From Diploscapter coronatus (Eukaryota; Nematoda; Chromadorea; Rhabditida; Rhabditidae): a stretch of DNA of 64,000 nt. The stretch spans positions 27,915,249 to 27,979,248 of the forward strand of contig OZ038423.1 in NCBI GenBank assembly GCA_964036155.1, given 5' to 3'. Below, piece after piece: positions 1 to 13,000 of this stretch; the first letter of the stretch is position 1; every line of letters begins with the position of its first letter. The notes under the pieces are model-generated. The model had not been told where the DNA came from, searched no databases, and saw only the letters and a program-made list of their open reading frames with translations. The position numbers and the translations under genes are program-made.

Positions 1-676
1 GATATATCGGTGGATTTTGAGAGTGCACATCCTAACGCTGCACTGTGGCGTTAATCGGCTTTATCCTCGGATATCCTTCCTTTATCCTTTATTCAGTGAT
101 AGGGCGATTATCGCGTTATCATTTGCGCTGCTGCTGTCTTTGCCTGCATAGCGCATTAATCCGAGGAGTCCTTACTAACTGACTGATACAAGTGATAAAA
201 TTATCTACCGGAGAGCTGACGAAATGAGATTATCACTCATCGTTTCGTGTGCGCGCGCATCTCTCGCTTTTAATAATGAAAGCTGCGATTTCTGTTAAAA
301 ATGTGGCCGTTCTCTTCATTTTGGCTAGTTTATTTAGACTAGCGACGCGTCAGCTGTACATTTTCAAAATCATCGACTCGCACATGGTAGTATAAATTTT
401 AGATTTCATTGACTTTTCTCATCTTTATAATTTTTGAATTCGTTAAGTTATTTCAGTTTGAAGAGATAAAATGAATTTTCAATCCAGAGTAAGTTAGATG
501 ATGATTCTGACTGATTTGGTAACGTTGCTGCAAAGTTTTCAATCCAACTTTAGTTTTTAATCCCAGAAAATAGCAGTCTGGAATGATTTTTTCATCTCCA
601 GACCAGCACCAGACATGTTAGATTAGCTTTTGCCAGGGCGAATAATAGGACTCCTCTAGGTCGCTGTGTCGGTTGG

Positions 677-913
677 GTGTGAATATGAATACACTCTAGT
701 TTCGGCTTTTTTCTCGAAGTCCCCTTTGCATCTCATTCTCTCAGCAATTGTTTGATTTTAATTTTGATTTGGGATACTTTTCCCAAGAATGAATCTTTTT
801 CGAAAGTTACTTCATTTCCATAGTTGGGGTGAAAACGCTCGTAGCTTGAATATATTCTGGTTCCGGTTTTTTCTCTAAATCCTCTTTGCATCCATTTCTC
901 ATCCAGCAGTCAT
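677..913 (+). repeat. Diverged direct duplication, period about 170 bp
   Basis: Two segments, about 677-760 and 845-913, share the same order of words: a GAATAT start, a TTCGG/TTCCGG plus TTTTTTCTC block, then CCTCTTTGCATC or CCCTTTGCATC followed by TTCTC and CAGCA. They look like an old tandem duplication. No function is evident. Confidence 0.45.
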
Positions 914-2085
914 AGGAATTTTGCTCTATTTCCACTAGACATGGGATCTATGTGCACAGACTTTGACTCATTTTATAATCACAAATGCTCAATTTATATG
1001 GTCTAAAATGCCTGCTCTTTCTGCAGGAGTTTATCACTAGACTTTGGCTAGAACTACTAAATTTCGATCTATGAATTCAGAATTTAGAAAACTTTATAAT
1101 TTTTACAAACCTTCGAGACTTATATTGTATCTTTTTGTACGCTTGTTTGACTCATTATCACATTTTCTCGCTCTCTTCCTTGCATCGTTAAAAGTGATCT
1201 CTGTATTAACGCGCTCACGCACTGCGTTCCCATTCTTTAATCGCTTGCTAATGTCAGACCACGCCCCCGATTTGTTCAATCTGCAATTTCGTCGCACGGT
1301 TTTTCTTGCGTCGGCTTTTTGGAGCGTTATCGACTGGTCGTTCTTCTCGTTGCTTTGTGGCGAACGGGCGCACGTTCGTTATATCGGACACCCAACGAAG
1401 GGGAAGAAGAGAAAAGGCGCGCTCTACATAGAGAAAGAGGCAAAGAAGCCCCAACACTCTTTATATTTAGAGGATTTCTAGCCTCCAACTTTGTCCCCGC
1501 TTAATACGTTGACCCATTGCTTGTGCATTTTCATTCCAAATCTCGTCGAATTTTCCCTCTTTCGATATCTCATGAAATGCTCTACCAAATGATATAAATT
1601 TGTATCGTTTTTCATATGAACTTCGTCTATCAAACTCATACAAATTTATTTTTATTTCGTGCTATGATGCAATAGATAATGGAAAAAGATAAGCCTATCA
1701 AAATAACTGATATTGGGATGTGATGTTTTACAAGAAAGCCTATCTTGAGAGTTTTGCCAGCGAATAGACTGAGTGGTTTCAAAAGAGGAAGAAAATCGAT
1801 GAGATACGAGGATTAAGAGGAGATTTGTACATTTGAACTTTATGGATTTGGTTCATTTGGGGGGATTTATATGGACTTACTGTAGGGCTACAAAACTCAG
1901 TTCTTCTCAAAGTCAACTTTGAGGTTATTGAATTCGCTGAAAATATCGCTTTCTCCTATCTTATGATGACGACGAATATTGTTTGAAAAATGGGTCTTCT
2001 TTTTCTAAACATGTAGGAATGAACGTATGACTAGAAACGTAAGAATTTCTTTAATCGATGGTGATATCGGTTATTTTTTTACTCT

Positions 2086-2361
2086 TTATTTTACATGAGC
2101 CATCAAAAATAGCATCGTGCGTCGAATGTGCCCTATGACGAATTTACGCAGGAATTTTGTGTTCGTGCTGTTTGCCAAATATTTCTCAATGGTGGTGGCC
2201 GAGAATGCATCAATATTCTCCCGCATTCTGCATTGTAGTGATAGAACTGGTGTCCTTTCGTATGATCGGTGATATTTATATTTGCTTTCTCCTATGATTC
2301 TATGAGATGCCATCTTTTCTCGGCATTTTTCATAGTCGGAGACTTCTCGAAACGCAGTCAT
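2086..2361 (-). CDS. Possible small hypothetical ORF (91 codons)
   Basis: An uninterrupted frame on the minus strand starts at ATG 2361. Its composition is mixed and protein-like, with charged and aromatic residues, unlike the Phe/Ser/Leu-rich chance ORFs nearby. An AATAAA-like hexamer overlaps the stop codon. I recognise no domain, signal peptide or membrane segment, and there is no splice acceptor at the ATG. It may be a chance ORF or the remains of a mobile element. No neighbour supports a role. Confidence 0.18.
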   Translation of the reverse strand: MTAFREVSDYEKCREKMASHRIIGESKYKYHRSYERTPVLSLQCRMRENIDAFSATTIEKYLANSTNTKFLRKFVIGHIRRTMLFLMAHVK

Positions 2362-4666
2362 TTTTGCCTACATGAGCCCCGTGCCGGATACCTTCTCAAC
2401 ACTCTACTCTCGCTCGATTTTTAATATCATAATGGCGTATCGCTGAGCGTTCTCTTTTGAATCTGAACATCTTGCTTTTCTATTTCTCTAACAAATCCCA
2501 GATGCGACTAGTGTTACAAATTCTTTTTGCGATATGTAGTTTTTATAAGATACACTTTCTGCACTATTTCTGAATATGCTTTTTCTGTATTATTTCTTTC
2601 GCTGAAAATGTTACCACTCTTTCCCCAGTTTCGATGTTTCTCCTATTCTCTCCCACTTTTTCTTCCCGCTACAATTTGCATGTCACTGGTTCGTGATCTC
2701 GTGCTCGGTCGCTCGCTGGCAAGTTATGCAATTTCGTTATCTGCCGCTGCGCAAGGAGCGTGCGCCTTGCAATTCTCCTTCTTGTTGTGACTCATTTTTA
2801 TTATGCCTCTCTACTTCCATTATTGCCCTTTCGATACTTTGTTGTGTCCGTCTCTAATTTTGTATGCACGCTTTTCGCTATTTCCATAAGAGAGATCTTT
2901 TTCTTTATTACTCTGATCCTATTCTTCGTTCCAATTTTTCAATTTCTGATAAAATACGATATTTCCTGACTTATTTTCATAAAAATGTCTTTATTTTTGT
3001 ACTTTATAAGAAAGATACCTTTGCCATTTTTAACTTTCTTTTTTCCCAACACACTTACCCGTACTCTTTCCATCCTGGTATTCTTCTTTTCCTTTTATCT
3101 CTTCTCGCCAATTCTCAAACCGAATGGCATCCGCCCTGAATCGCGTGATTTGTGCTTCGGCTGCTGGGCGCCTGAGTAACCGTTACCCTTTCTTTCTATC
3201 TCTTCAATTTCCCATACTATTTCTCTTTTCTACATTTCTTTTTCTCTTTATATTTATCATGTTCCTTTCCTATTTTCAATCACTTTTTTCTCATTTTTCA
3301 ATCTTTGTTGGCTCAGGGTGTACTTTTCATTTCTCCGTCTATTTTCTACTCCTTGCAGTTTATCACCCATTCATTTTTTCGATTTGAACCTACTTTGCTC
3401 TTTTCACGTAAAACGCAACAGCCCACCTGTTTAATAAAAGTTAGGTCAAATTATCGTTTTCTATCTATCTTTCCCTTTTAATCTTCTCTTATGATAATCA
3501 GTTGAGATTGTCAGTCTCTGCCAACCATTTTGTATGAATAATTTTCGCGGAACCTCGCTCGTTTCTGGCTATTTATGGATTCAGTCGATTTTTAGGTTTT
3601 CCGCGTATTTTTAGCGGAGATTATTCGTATTGAAATATTAATTTGATCAATTGCAGGTCAATTTTATACGGTTACATCGACTTGTGAAGCGCACCAACTA
3701 ACAGTTCGATTGGAAGCGGGTGCGTTTTTGTGTATTGCGGACTTTTGACAACGACATTTTACGACCGTTACATGTGCAAGTGCCAGCTGAACGTGGATAA
3801 CACTCTATTCAAATTTGGTGGGTTTAGAAATTTTCTCGTTTTCAACTGAATTTGATCAATTATGAACTTCGTCTGAGTAAATGCTATATTATCCAGAAAA
3901 CCTAATTCAAATAATCTTAAAAAGTCGTCTGTATGCGAAATTCTGTATCGAAAAACATCATCCACTCATTCAAAAATGCCATATGAAACGTATACTCTGA
4001 GAATATCCTAACAAGTCAGTTGATATCCCACGTAGAAATGAAAATCCCGACTAATTAGCGAGCTTTTCATGAATCACAATAATAAGAATCGAGAGAATCT
4101 TTAAGAAGCGCAACATTTTCCTCCTGAGTTTTCATTTCACGCAAATATTTATGCGATGTTTTCTTCGTGAGGATGGCCTTACTTGATCTCGGTCACTTTT
4201 AGGCATCTATCCCTAAGCATACAATAGGATATTTTTGGCTGTGTGTCTAAATGAACGTGCTTAAGTATAACCGAAGAGCCGGGAAATGAAGCACTAAATT
4301 CCCGCAGTATTCATTATTAACACACTCCTGCAAATACTCGCTAGGGCTCATAATTTGAGCCTCGATGCGAAAAATCGAATACATAAAATAATATGAAATA
4401 TCGCAGCCACATCTTACTTTTTTGATATTTGAAACAAAGTGTAGAAGGCTCCTGAAATCAAAACATTTTTTTGCATTTTTGTCATACAAGTGATATATAA
4501 CTTTTACTCACGACATTCATAAATCTTTGATAATTTAAGACTGAAACGAAATGCATTAGTCGGGAAAATGGTATATAACATGGGTGTAATTTCCGGGTAT
4601 GCATTCTGTAGTATGGGCTCTACAATTTGAGTGCGATTTTCTCATTATTAGGCCAGCAACGGATTT

Positions 4667-4683
4667 CACACACACACACACAC
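4667..4683. repeat. (CA)n microsatellite
   Basis: About eight CA dinucleotides in a row in intergenic DNA. A simple repeat with no visible function. Confidence 0.9.
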
Positions 4684-5450
4684 CCGATGTGAGCGAAGAC
4701 CATATGGGTTTAGTTGCAATTTTTGATGATTAAAAGTTCAATCAAAAACTTTCGGATTCATTTCTTTTGATACAGCAAATCGGAATCTGGAAATTCAAGA
4801 CATCAAAATCATGTCAGGACTATTTCAAATAAAAATTTCCTTCCATACCCTTTCTGTATATTAAAGAAGAACTTAGTTTGGCTAGGCTAATTATAGCCCT
4901 GAATATCTGATTGATAGTTTTTCACTTTCTATTCCTTTCATCCTGATGTCTTATAGTTTCTAAGCCCCGGATACACAATCCAATATCTGCAATAAATCCT
5001 GTAGAAATCCCTGAATCTTTATTATTTTAGTGCCGAAAGTTCATTTTTACATATCGGCCGGTCCTAATCCCCCCGACTCGGGGATAATTAAAAGAGCGAT
5101 ATCTCCTTGGAGATAAAGAAAATTTAGACAGATCACGAGACTTTGCATCATCTTATCGCCGGATATTATCTCGGTGTTAAATTTATCGCTTTAATATTTT
5201 TAGTAGCGCGCTGAGATGAGTGGTTCTAAAATAGTTAACGCGTTATCCGATCTTTGATTAGCAAAAGTCAAATTTAGCTCATTTCAAAACTGGGCTTATG
5301 AATTTTTCATTTCACATTTTTGAACCAGGAACTTGTACGCGCGCATTTTTGCAAATGTAAATCTTTGTGGCCTTGTGATTTTTTGTAGTTTTAAAATAAA
5401 AATAAAACTTGCGTTTCTGCCGAGCCTGCAAAAACTAGATTGTAGGGAGC

Positions 5451-5622
5451 AGGAATGTTGACGAGTCGAAAATGCCGATCCGAACGGGCTAGAACATCGA
5501 CCCGGGTAAGTCATATCCCGACCCTGAGTGATCCGTTAAGCTTTCCGACTATAGTCCGACCTAACGGATCACTTCGGGTCGTGGTCGGGTCATGATGCAA
5601 TCGGACCCGTCAACATTACTGG
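5451..5622. repeat. Foldback (inverted-repeat) element, about 170 bp
   Basis: The outer arms pair GGAATGTTGAC at the left with GTCAACATTACT at the right. The inner arms pair GAGTGATCCGTTA with TAACGGATCACTT, and CCCGAC/GTCGGG blocks lie between. The whole segment can therefore fold on itself. It is locally more GC-rich than its surroundings. The structure fits a non-autonomous DNA element of the MITE type. No target-site duplication was resolved. Confidence 0.6.
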
Positions 5623-5779
5623 TAGTGAGTTCAAAAGTCTGAAATATCTGCGAAACCCTTAAAAAAGTAACTGCATCCCTCGCAAAAGTACCATTTATAC
5701 GTTCATCCTAAATACAAATTCTCTCTGAATTCCCCTAGAATTCGTTCTGAACTATTTTTCCCTACCAAAAATGCGACCC

Positions 5780-6890
5780 ATTCGATTTTGCCGAAGAAGG
5801 GTATTGTATGTTCCTCATATAAATTGGGATTTTATGTTCAAATTATCCTTTTATGGGCGAAAAATTGTCTCTTTCGGCCTATTTTTACGACGTCATTTCT
5901 CTTGCTCAGTTGCAAAATCGCAAAATCGTTTTCCAGTTTTCCCCGTCCGCACGTATTTCTCTCTGCGCATTTGTGATCTGTTTTCTTTTTCTCTCAGTTT
6001 AGACATCGAGTCTCTACTCCGTCAATCTCTCTGCATCTTTTGCACTCCATGGTCATTTCTCATCCTGTCTTTTCTCTCTAGCGCATTGTATTTTTGTCTG
6101 CGCACCACCGCCGCCGCAGCAGGGTCTCCCCTCTCCTTTCGACCGTACGGGCCAAGGTCTTCTTTTTCGTCGTCCCTCAGGTTTTCTCATCTTTCTTGCC
6201 TATACTATTTTCAACTTCTTTTTATCTTTTCATCTCCACTCCCTCGCGGCCTTTCTTACTCAACTAAAATACGATGGCGCTTTCACTCTCCAGCCAGCAG
6301 CCGATTTTTCATGTCTCTGCGTCTCTGGCTCCCTCTCATTTTACAGCATTCTCTCCCCACTCTGAGTCTTTTTCCTATCTCATTTTACTGGACGACGCAA
6401 ATCCCCTTGAAATCTGTACAGAATTGCCTCTGAAAAACCATAAGAATCTAATTTTCATACCAGGCAGTTCTCCTTGGACTATTTTTAAGCATTGGAGTAA
6501 ATTTATTATCACCGATAATGCAAAGAGACGCCTTGTCTGGTGGAGAAACGGGGCGAAAGCGCAGGGGAAATTCTGCCAGGCCAGCAGTTTTCCAGAATAG
6601 GGAGTACTTTTTGGTTATGAAATTTGGGAAAACTAACGATCATGGGCGCTTTATTAATGGTGCAATGGTTGGAATGCTCCATTTTGAGCGTTTCTCTTAC
6701 TTCTCCAAGTTTATCAGCGTTGAAGGCGCGTCTCTCACTTTTACTTTTTTCGCTTATCATTTTACCGCTTTTCTCTTTATTTCTCTCGCTATTTCGCCTT
6801 ATAATTGTGTGTTAACTTTTTGCGATTCATTCAATTCTTTCTGTGATTTCTTTTCGCTCTCTTTGGTTTGCACACTACTTCCCCGCTGAC
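5780..6890 (+). other. Pyrimidine-rich tract upstream of daf-18
   Basis: The plus strand is strongly T/C-rich for about 1.1 kb, with many TTTCTC, CTCTC and TTTTTC runs. It yields long but biased open frames, the longest 220 codons. Position suggests promoter or outron DNA ahead of the daf-18 start at 7044. A regulatory role is inference only. Confidence 0.4.
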
Positions 6891-7043
6891 CGCTATCACT
6901 GATAAGGGACAGACCCTGACTGATAAGGCGAAGGCAGAGAGACGCAGTGCTGCCTCGCAATTGACAGTCGGCCCTTCGTCCTCTGTGTCTTCTCCTCCTT
7001 TCTCTAGCCACACGCTATCTCTTTGTACTCTAGCCAACCCGAA

Positions 7044-10000
7044 ATGGGACCTCGTGCTCAACTCGTACAATTCCTATTGAGCATCACGTCGAATGACGAC
7101 CAGCGCAGATTGCAGTGAGTTATCCGAAACGGCTTCTTTGAATTTTAACCCTACCCTCCGTCGTCATCATCATTAGACACGATTTTGCTGCCCATCACAT
7201 TTTTCGTGCAATGCCCTTGTTCGCTTATCGATAAGTCGCAAAAATCGCAGCGATAAGAGTTCTCACGCTTTCCTTTCAAAATGAATAATTTTATCTTACA
7301 AGTTTTTTTCGCTTCTAGGAGAACTTAACTTTCTGAAAATTCCATTGAAATTCGCCGTTCTTTGAACTTTACAAAACGTTTTCCAGACGTGTCACCTTTG
7401 CCTTTCATTGTTGCGTCAAAGAAACGCTAGGAACGGTGTGAATATCTAAAGACGCTGCGCTCAGTGCTCTGGCTGAGGTGCGAACAAAAGGAGTTGGGTT
7501 TCATGGGGCAAAAGGGCTTTGCAAAATTTCGCAGAAAGCGCAGAAAATGCTTTATGCAGAGAGATTCACTTACTCTCCTTACAGAAGGCTCGTGAGAATT
7601 TTTCTTTAAATTCCGAAACTAAATTATACGCTTTTTCTTTATTTCAATTTTCAATAAACTTTCACTTTTATAGGCTAATAGTGTATTATAAGCTTTTCGT
7701 AATTGCTGAATTATTAGATGAAAATTTTAGACTACTTTCTCTAATTACATGACTAAAGATTGAGCTTTATCTAGACTCTGTTGCTGCAATTAGCATTTGT
7801 ACGACCATTTTTGACACCACAGTTCAGACTTTTATCTTCTCGCATTTCATATCCTAATCATGTGATTCTCACACCAATCTATAAACCGATTTAGAGCAGC
7901 TAAATTGAATTATCGCATTTCCTTCTCATTAATTTTATTCTGGCCTCTTGAAACAATTATTGTGATTCATGAAGCTCTCGTGCCAGATAGAGTTTTGCTC
8001 ATAAATCATATCAAATTTAACTGACCAGAAATGATCGTAACCCAGTTTCATAAGCTGGTATCTTTCGATAGGTAAAAATAGCCGTGCATGAGGAAAAATC
8101 GGACTGTTAGGCTATTTTAGGCAAAACTAGATCTTGCTCAAATACCAGATATCAGTTGTTTCATTTGACTGGGCAGTCGAGTTTTATTCCTATCTGAATT
8201 ATGAACATTTCCTTTTCTGTGCTATATTTACGAAACTGCTTCCTAATCATGAGGCAACTGTCCTTCAATCAGCCGACAATGATAAATAATTTTATCTTTT
8301 GGAATACCGACCTTACTTGGCTCAATTTTTACGCTGAAATTATTCACATATCATTTCGGTCTTTCGAAGCGTCATTTTTGACAGCAAAACTACCAGTAAA
8401 AACTAGATTTTATCGCATCCAAATTTGATATATGATCTTTAGTTTTTCTCCATTTTCACAAAATTAATTTGATAAGTGCACCATTTTGCAGAGGGTAAAT
8501 TCGATGGCTTTCTAAAATTACATACTGTACTTTTCGGGTACTTATCTTTTTCAACCAAAAAATGTTTCCAATCTTAACCCTTTATTCAGTTTGTATCCGG
8601 TCACCTGCTCTATAATTTTTGAGCGTTTGAATTCTTAACAATTGCAATAATTAGAAAATTGCGCTTTTTCTTCGGCGTCTATTTCAAATTCTACTAATCT
8701 GTTAACCAAATAATTGCCATAAAAGCTAGCATTTCCAGCAAAAATATAATAAACTGTTCTTTTTATATTTTAGACCATCTTCTAGTTGTTCCGTCTTTCG
8801 CGCCAGACGTTTACGTTTTCAAGGTGCACCATTAGAACTTGGTGTAAATGCAAAATTACTTCCAAAGCTGTTCTTATTTGAAATTTTACTGATCACCTGC
8901 CCTTTCGCAAACATGAAGCTGTCTTTATAGTCGCAGTAATTGAAATCTTGCTAGTTTGTCGGAAAGCCCATTATCAGAGTTATCAGTTGCGCTATTTTAA
9001 GGCGAGTTTCCGTTTTTTCCCCGTTTTCAAGCCGGTACAGCCTTTCACAGGCACTGATACATCGGTGGGGTGCCGTGCAGCGAGTCGTATCCAAGCCTAC
9101 ATCGCTCAAGCAATTCATTTAGTCGTCAAGCCCTAGAATCTAAAACACTCAAAATCATTCATTACACTTCTACCTAAATTCTCCTAGATATAAAATGCTA
9201 AAATACCTCTTCGTATTGTTCCTAAAGTAAGTCGCTAGCAGTTTTCTGATACAATAGCTATCACACGAAACTTCCTCCATAATTATCAAAATTTAAAGAC
9301 CCATCAATGTATGTCATCTCTTCGTAAAGAGACGACTAAAATTACAAGTTTTCGACGAACATGCAATTTGGTCGAATATTTCATGTGAAGATTGTCGAAT
9401 TTCGGCAACTCATTTCCGATGTTGAATTCGTTAGAAAAACGTTTTTATTCATCGAAAAATGATTGCGATTTTACCGAATATTTGGCATCAAAACAATTCT
9501 AGGGAAAAAGCGCAATTTCCTTGCGAAAATGGTTTTTAATTTTTAATTTTCGCGACTTTGTGAGGATCTCAATCTCAAAGTGAAATATACAGTTCCTCAT
9601 TTCTCTTAGTTCCTCAAAACCTCTACAATTCCTAAAATCAGATTTTTTCGGCGAAAAAGGTTTAATTTTGCGAGGATTTTCGACATTCCTCAATTTTCAT
9701 CATCCCACATCATTTGGGGGAAACTTAGCCTCAAAATGAATGGGTTAATTAATTTTGGCCCAAAAGTAAATCTCTCGAGCCGTTCGGGGAAATGTCTATC
9801 CCAAGTTCGGGCTGTATAAAATGGACCTTTGACCTTCAAGAACCATCATTCTTCGAAATTTTTCCTGGCTAAAATATTACTTTAAAGCCGAAATATTCGA
9901 AAAATCTTCGGTGTTCTCCAATTTGCAAACATTTTCCTCGACTCACTTTTGAGTGACGTTTTCGCGCCTCGCGACCGAGCTTTACAAAGCGAGTTGGCCT

Positions 10001-13000
10001 GTGTGCCCCGTTGTAATGCTCGGAGAAGCGTTTTTGAAAAGTGAAATCAAAGGCAGAGCACGAGGCCGGCGAAAAAATCTCAAAAAATCGCCAGAAACTC
10101 GACAAAAACCGATGAGAATCAGCAAAAAATCGCTAGCTCTTTCCAAATTCCGCTCGAAATTAGTTCCGCGCAAATGCAGTATTAATGTACGATAGAAACG
10201 ATGTGTTCTCGTTGCTTTTGCTCGTTTTTTCCTCGCGTTTTCTGCAAATGTTGCAAAGTGGAAAATCTTGATAAAAAGCGATGGTAGGGCTGAATGAAGG
10301 TGCACGTGTTGAGTCAGCACGAAAATGGACGGACGGTCAGGGCCGGGGTCCTTTTGCAACTATCCGCGATGGTATTTTGTGCTTTGGTTCGTTGCCCTTC
10401 CTAGTTTCTTCCCTACATTTGCATTTTTGCCTCTATACTTTGATCGAATAGTACAATTTCTCTTTGCACAGCAGAGTGCGCGGCTAATTTCTCAGAAACT
10501 GCATTCAAATTGGGCGTTGCTCTCATTCGAAAAATCTCAGTTTTTCGTCGGATTTCGAAGTTTTGTTGCAAGAGGTGAATGAATTGTATTTTAAAGATTC
10601 GACATAATTTTGAGATTTTCGGGATTACTGTTGCTTCAACTATGCACTCGTTATTCATATTCTCATGACCTTTATCTTTTTCCAAAATTTCTCGGTTTCT
10701 TAAAACAAGTCATATTTCTCGATTTAAAAAATGTTCTGATTTATTGATTTTTTCAGATCACCGCCTCGCAGCTCGCCTGGTTGTTCGCCATTAAAGACGG
10801 GTGAAGACGGTCAGGTGCACGGCTGCTTGGGCAGATCGGATCAGAGTCAGCAAGGACAGACGGGCGGCGCACAGTCAGCCTCCTCATCTGTGGGTGTGGG
10901 TGCGGAGCGAGTGAGCAGAGCGACACACAGACGGACCAGCGAGAGAAGTCCGTCCGATCCACCAGCACCAGCCCGAAACCACCACGCCCACGATCACACC
11001 AACAATCACAGCAACACGACGCCACAACATCAGGTTGGGAGTTTTCTTATTTTTGCTTTTTTCTAATGTTAAAAAATTAGTGCATTTTATAAAGTTATAA
11101 CTTATGAATTTAAAAAAAATAAAATAATAATAATAAATCCCATGAAAAATGTACGAATTACACGAATGATCGGAATAGATGTGAATTTTCTACTTAAAAA
11201 TCAATTAAATTTATGGAGAAAGTGAATTTTCAAGAAAAATGATTTTGTTTTGCAGTACCAACGGCCCTCGGCCGATCGAATGGCGGTGTTAGCCTCTGCT
11301 TCTTCCGCGTCGACGTCAACCACTCCGGCCACCACGCGAAGCATCAGCGGCACAGTGGGAGGAAGTAGTTCAGGTACCTTTGTTTTGTTTTTCGTCATTG
11401 AAGAAAAATAATATTTTTCGAGAAAATATTTTCATTTTATCATTTTTATCTAGAAAAAATGCTATTTCTTTAGAAAAATTACTGAGAAATTATAGTAATC
11501 TTAAAAATGAGTCGTAATTTGAGATGCCTCAGCAACGAGCAGCACGGAACTACACACGCAACAATCGCAATCAAACCATTCTTCTGCCGGTGCGAATGAG
11601 GAAATCAATCGACAGCCCTTCCATTCCAGCATTCAGGCGAGTTGTTTTTCTACTATTTTTTATATTTCAAAAATCGCTTAAAATTTCTAAAATATCTCAA
11701 CACTGAGTCTTTTTATGAAATTTTGTTTTGTTTCAAAAATGATAAAGATACCAAGTTTTTATTACATTTCGGTTAAGTCGTTTCGCAGTGTCTTATGAAT
11801 ACATTTAAAAATTTTCGTAAACCAGAAGGCTAGATGATAACTTATTGCGTTGTTCGGTAGCAGCTCGATGACAAAAAACCAACAAAGATAAAAATTTTCA
11901 GGAAGTAGCGACAGACCTGATATGCAAGCCACTGCGAGTGATGGTCAGTCAGAACCGACGACGGTACCAGGAAAATGGGTTCGATTTGGACTTGACTTGT
12001 GAGTCCCTTTCCCTACTTTTTAAAAACTTTCCTTGCAAAACTAAAATCTTATCAACTCTTTTGACCTTTCTACTAACGTTCTAAGTGCCCCTAGGTACAT
12101 CATCACGTTGCTAAAAATAACCGATTCGACCACTTGAAGCTACTTGCTTTTTCTAATTTTCAAAATCTTGTATACCAGCCGGTTTTCGGTGACGATCCTT
12201 TATCATGAGAAAAATTCGGTACAAACTTTTTTCGCTGTGCAATGTTTGACTCCGCTGATTGTTTGGCCTGATTGATCATTTTCCTACCAGCAGGAACGGC
12301 TAGCAATTTTCACTCGTTTCTCTCACGCAAAATCTCTTTCTTCTCCTCTCTAAGTTAGTATAGCTATTTCTCGGTTCTCTCTAATTACTCAAAATCTCCG
12401 TTTTTCAAGGGCTATTTCCTTATCCCTGGTAGACTAGACTCTTGCCCTCTACCATACAAAAATTAGACGGATTTTCGCAAATAGAGGGATCATTATAAAC
12501 TCAAAACCTAGAAAAATGGTCGCTAAAAGCCCAAAATTAAAAACTTATTCCGTTTTAAAATGGAAAACAGTATGAAAAACTCGAAATATCGAAACCATCT
12601 TTTGCGAGTTCACTTTCGATTTGTGTGCACAGGCGGGACACTTCCGATTTCTCGCCACAGGCGATAAAATCGGGCCCTTCATCTTTTCTGTGTCTCAAAA
12701 ATTATACTATTTCTCTTTTCTCTATTTCTCCACCTCCAAAATCAGTGCTATTTCTTTATCTTTCCTTCTTTTCCTCAAATTTTTCATGCTATTTACTTTT
12801 CTCTAACAATCTATTTATCTCGATTTTTATCGTCAAATAGAGTGGATCGACGTGCGAGTTCTCATACATTTGCGCGGGGAGTGGGAAATTTTTAAATTCA
12901 GCGTTCAATTTGTCCAGAAACGGCCAACGAAAATCTCGAAAAAAAAAGTGAAGGAGCTTGATTTTTTTAGGGCTTGGTTGCTGTAATGAACCCGAATTCA

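Larger units (their letters stand above)
1..7043. other. Intergenic / upstream region of daf-18
   Basis: No convincing conserved gene is visible here. The region contains AT-rich sequence, a diverged duplication near 677-913, a short CA repeat, a foldback element at 5451-5622 and long pyrimidine-rich tracts (about 2530-3420 and 5780-6890). The open frames over the pyrimidine tracts are rich in Phe, Ser and Leu, as expected from T/C-rich DNA, and are not supported as genes. The part nearest 7044 probably holds the daf-18 promoter and 5' leader; that is inferred from position. Confidence 0.6.

Noticed and set aside
5771..6433. 220-codon open frame upstream of daf-18
   Set aside because: It lies in a T/C-rich tract; composition is dominated by Phe, Ser, Leu and Arg, overlapping frames are open for the same reason, and no domain or start context supports it.
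8948..9136. 62-codon ORF in daf-18 intron 1
   Set aside because: Protein-like composition but no homology I can recognise and no splice sites that would join it to neighbours in phase.
10325..10372. Rival first exon for daf-18 starting MDGRSGPG
   Set aside because: Its phase-2 end (TG) plus the first base of the exon at 10757 (A) would create a TGA stop. The exon at 7044-7114 joins cleanly to give Gln.
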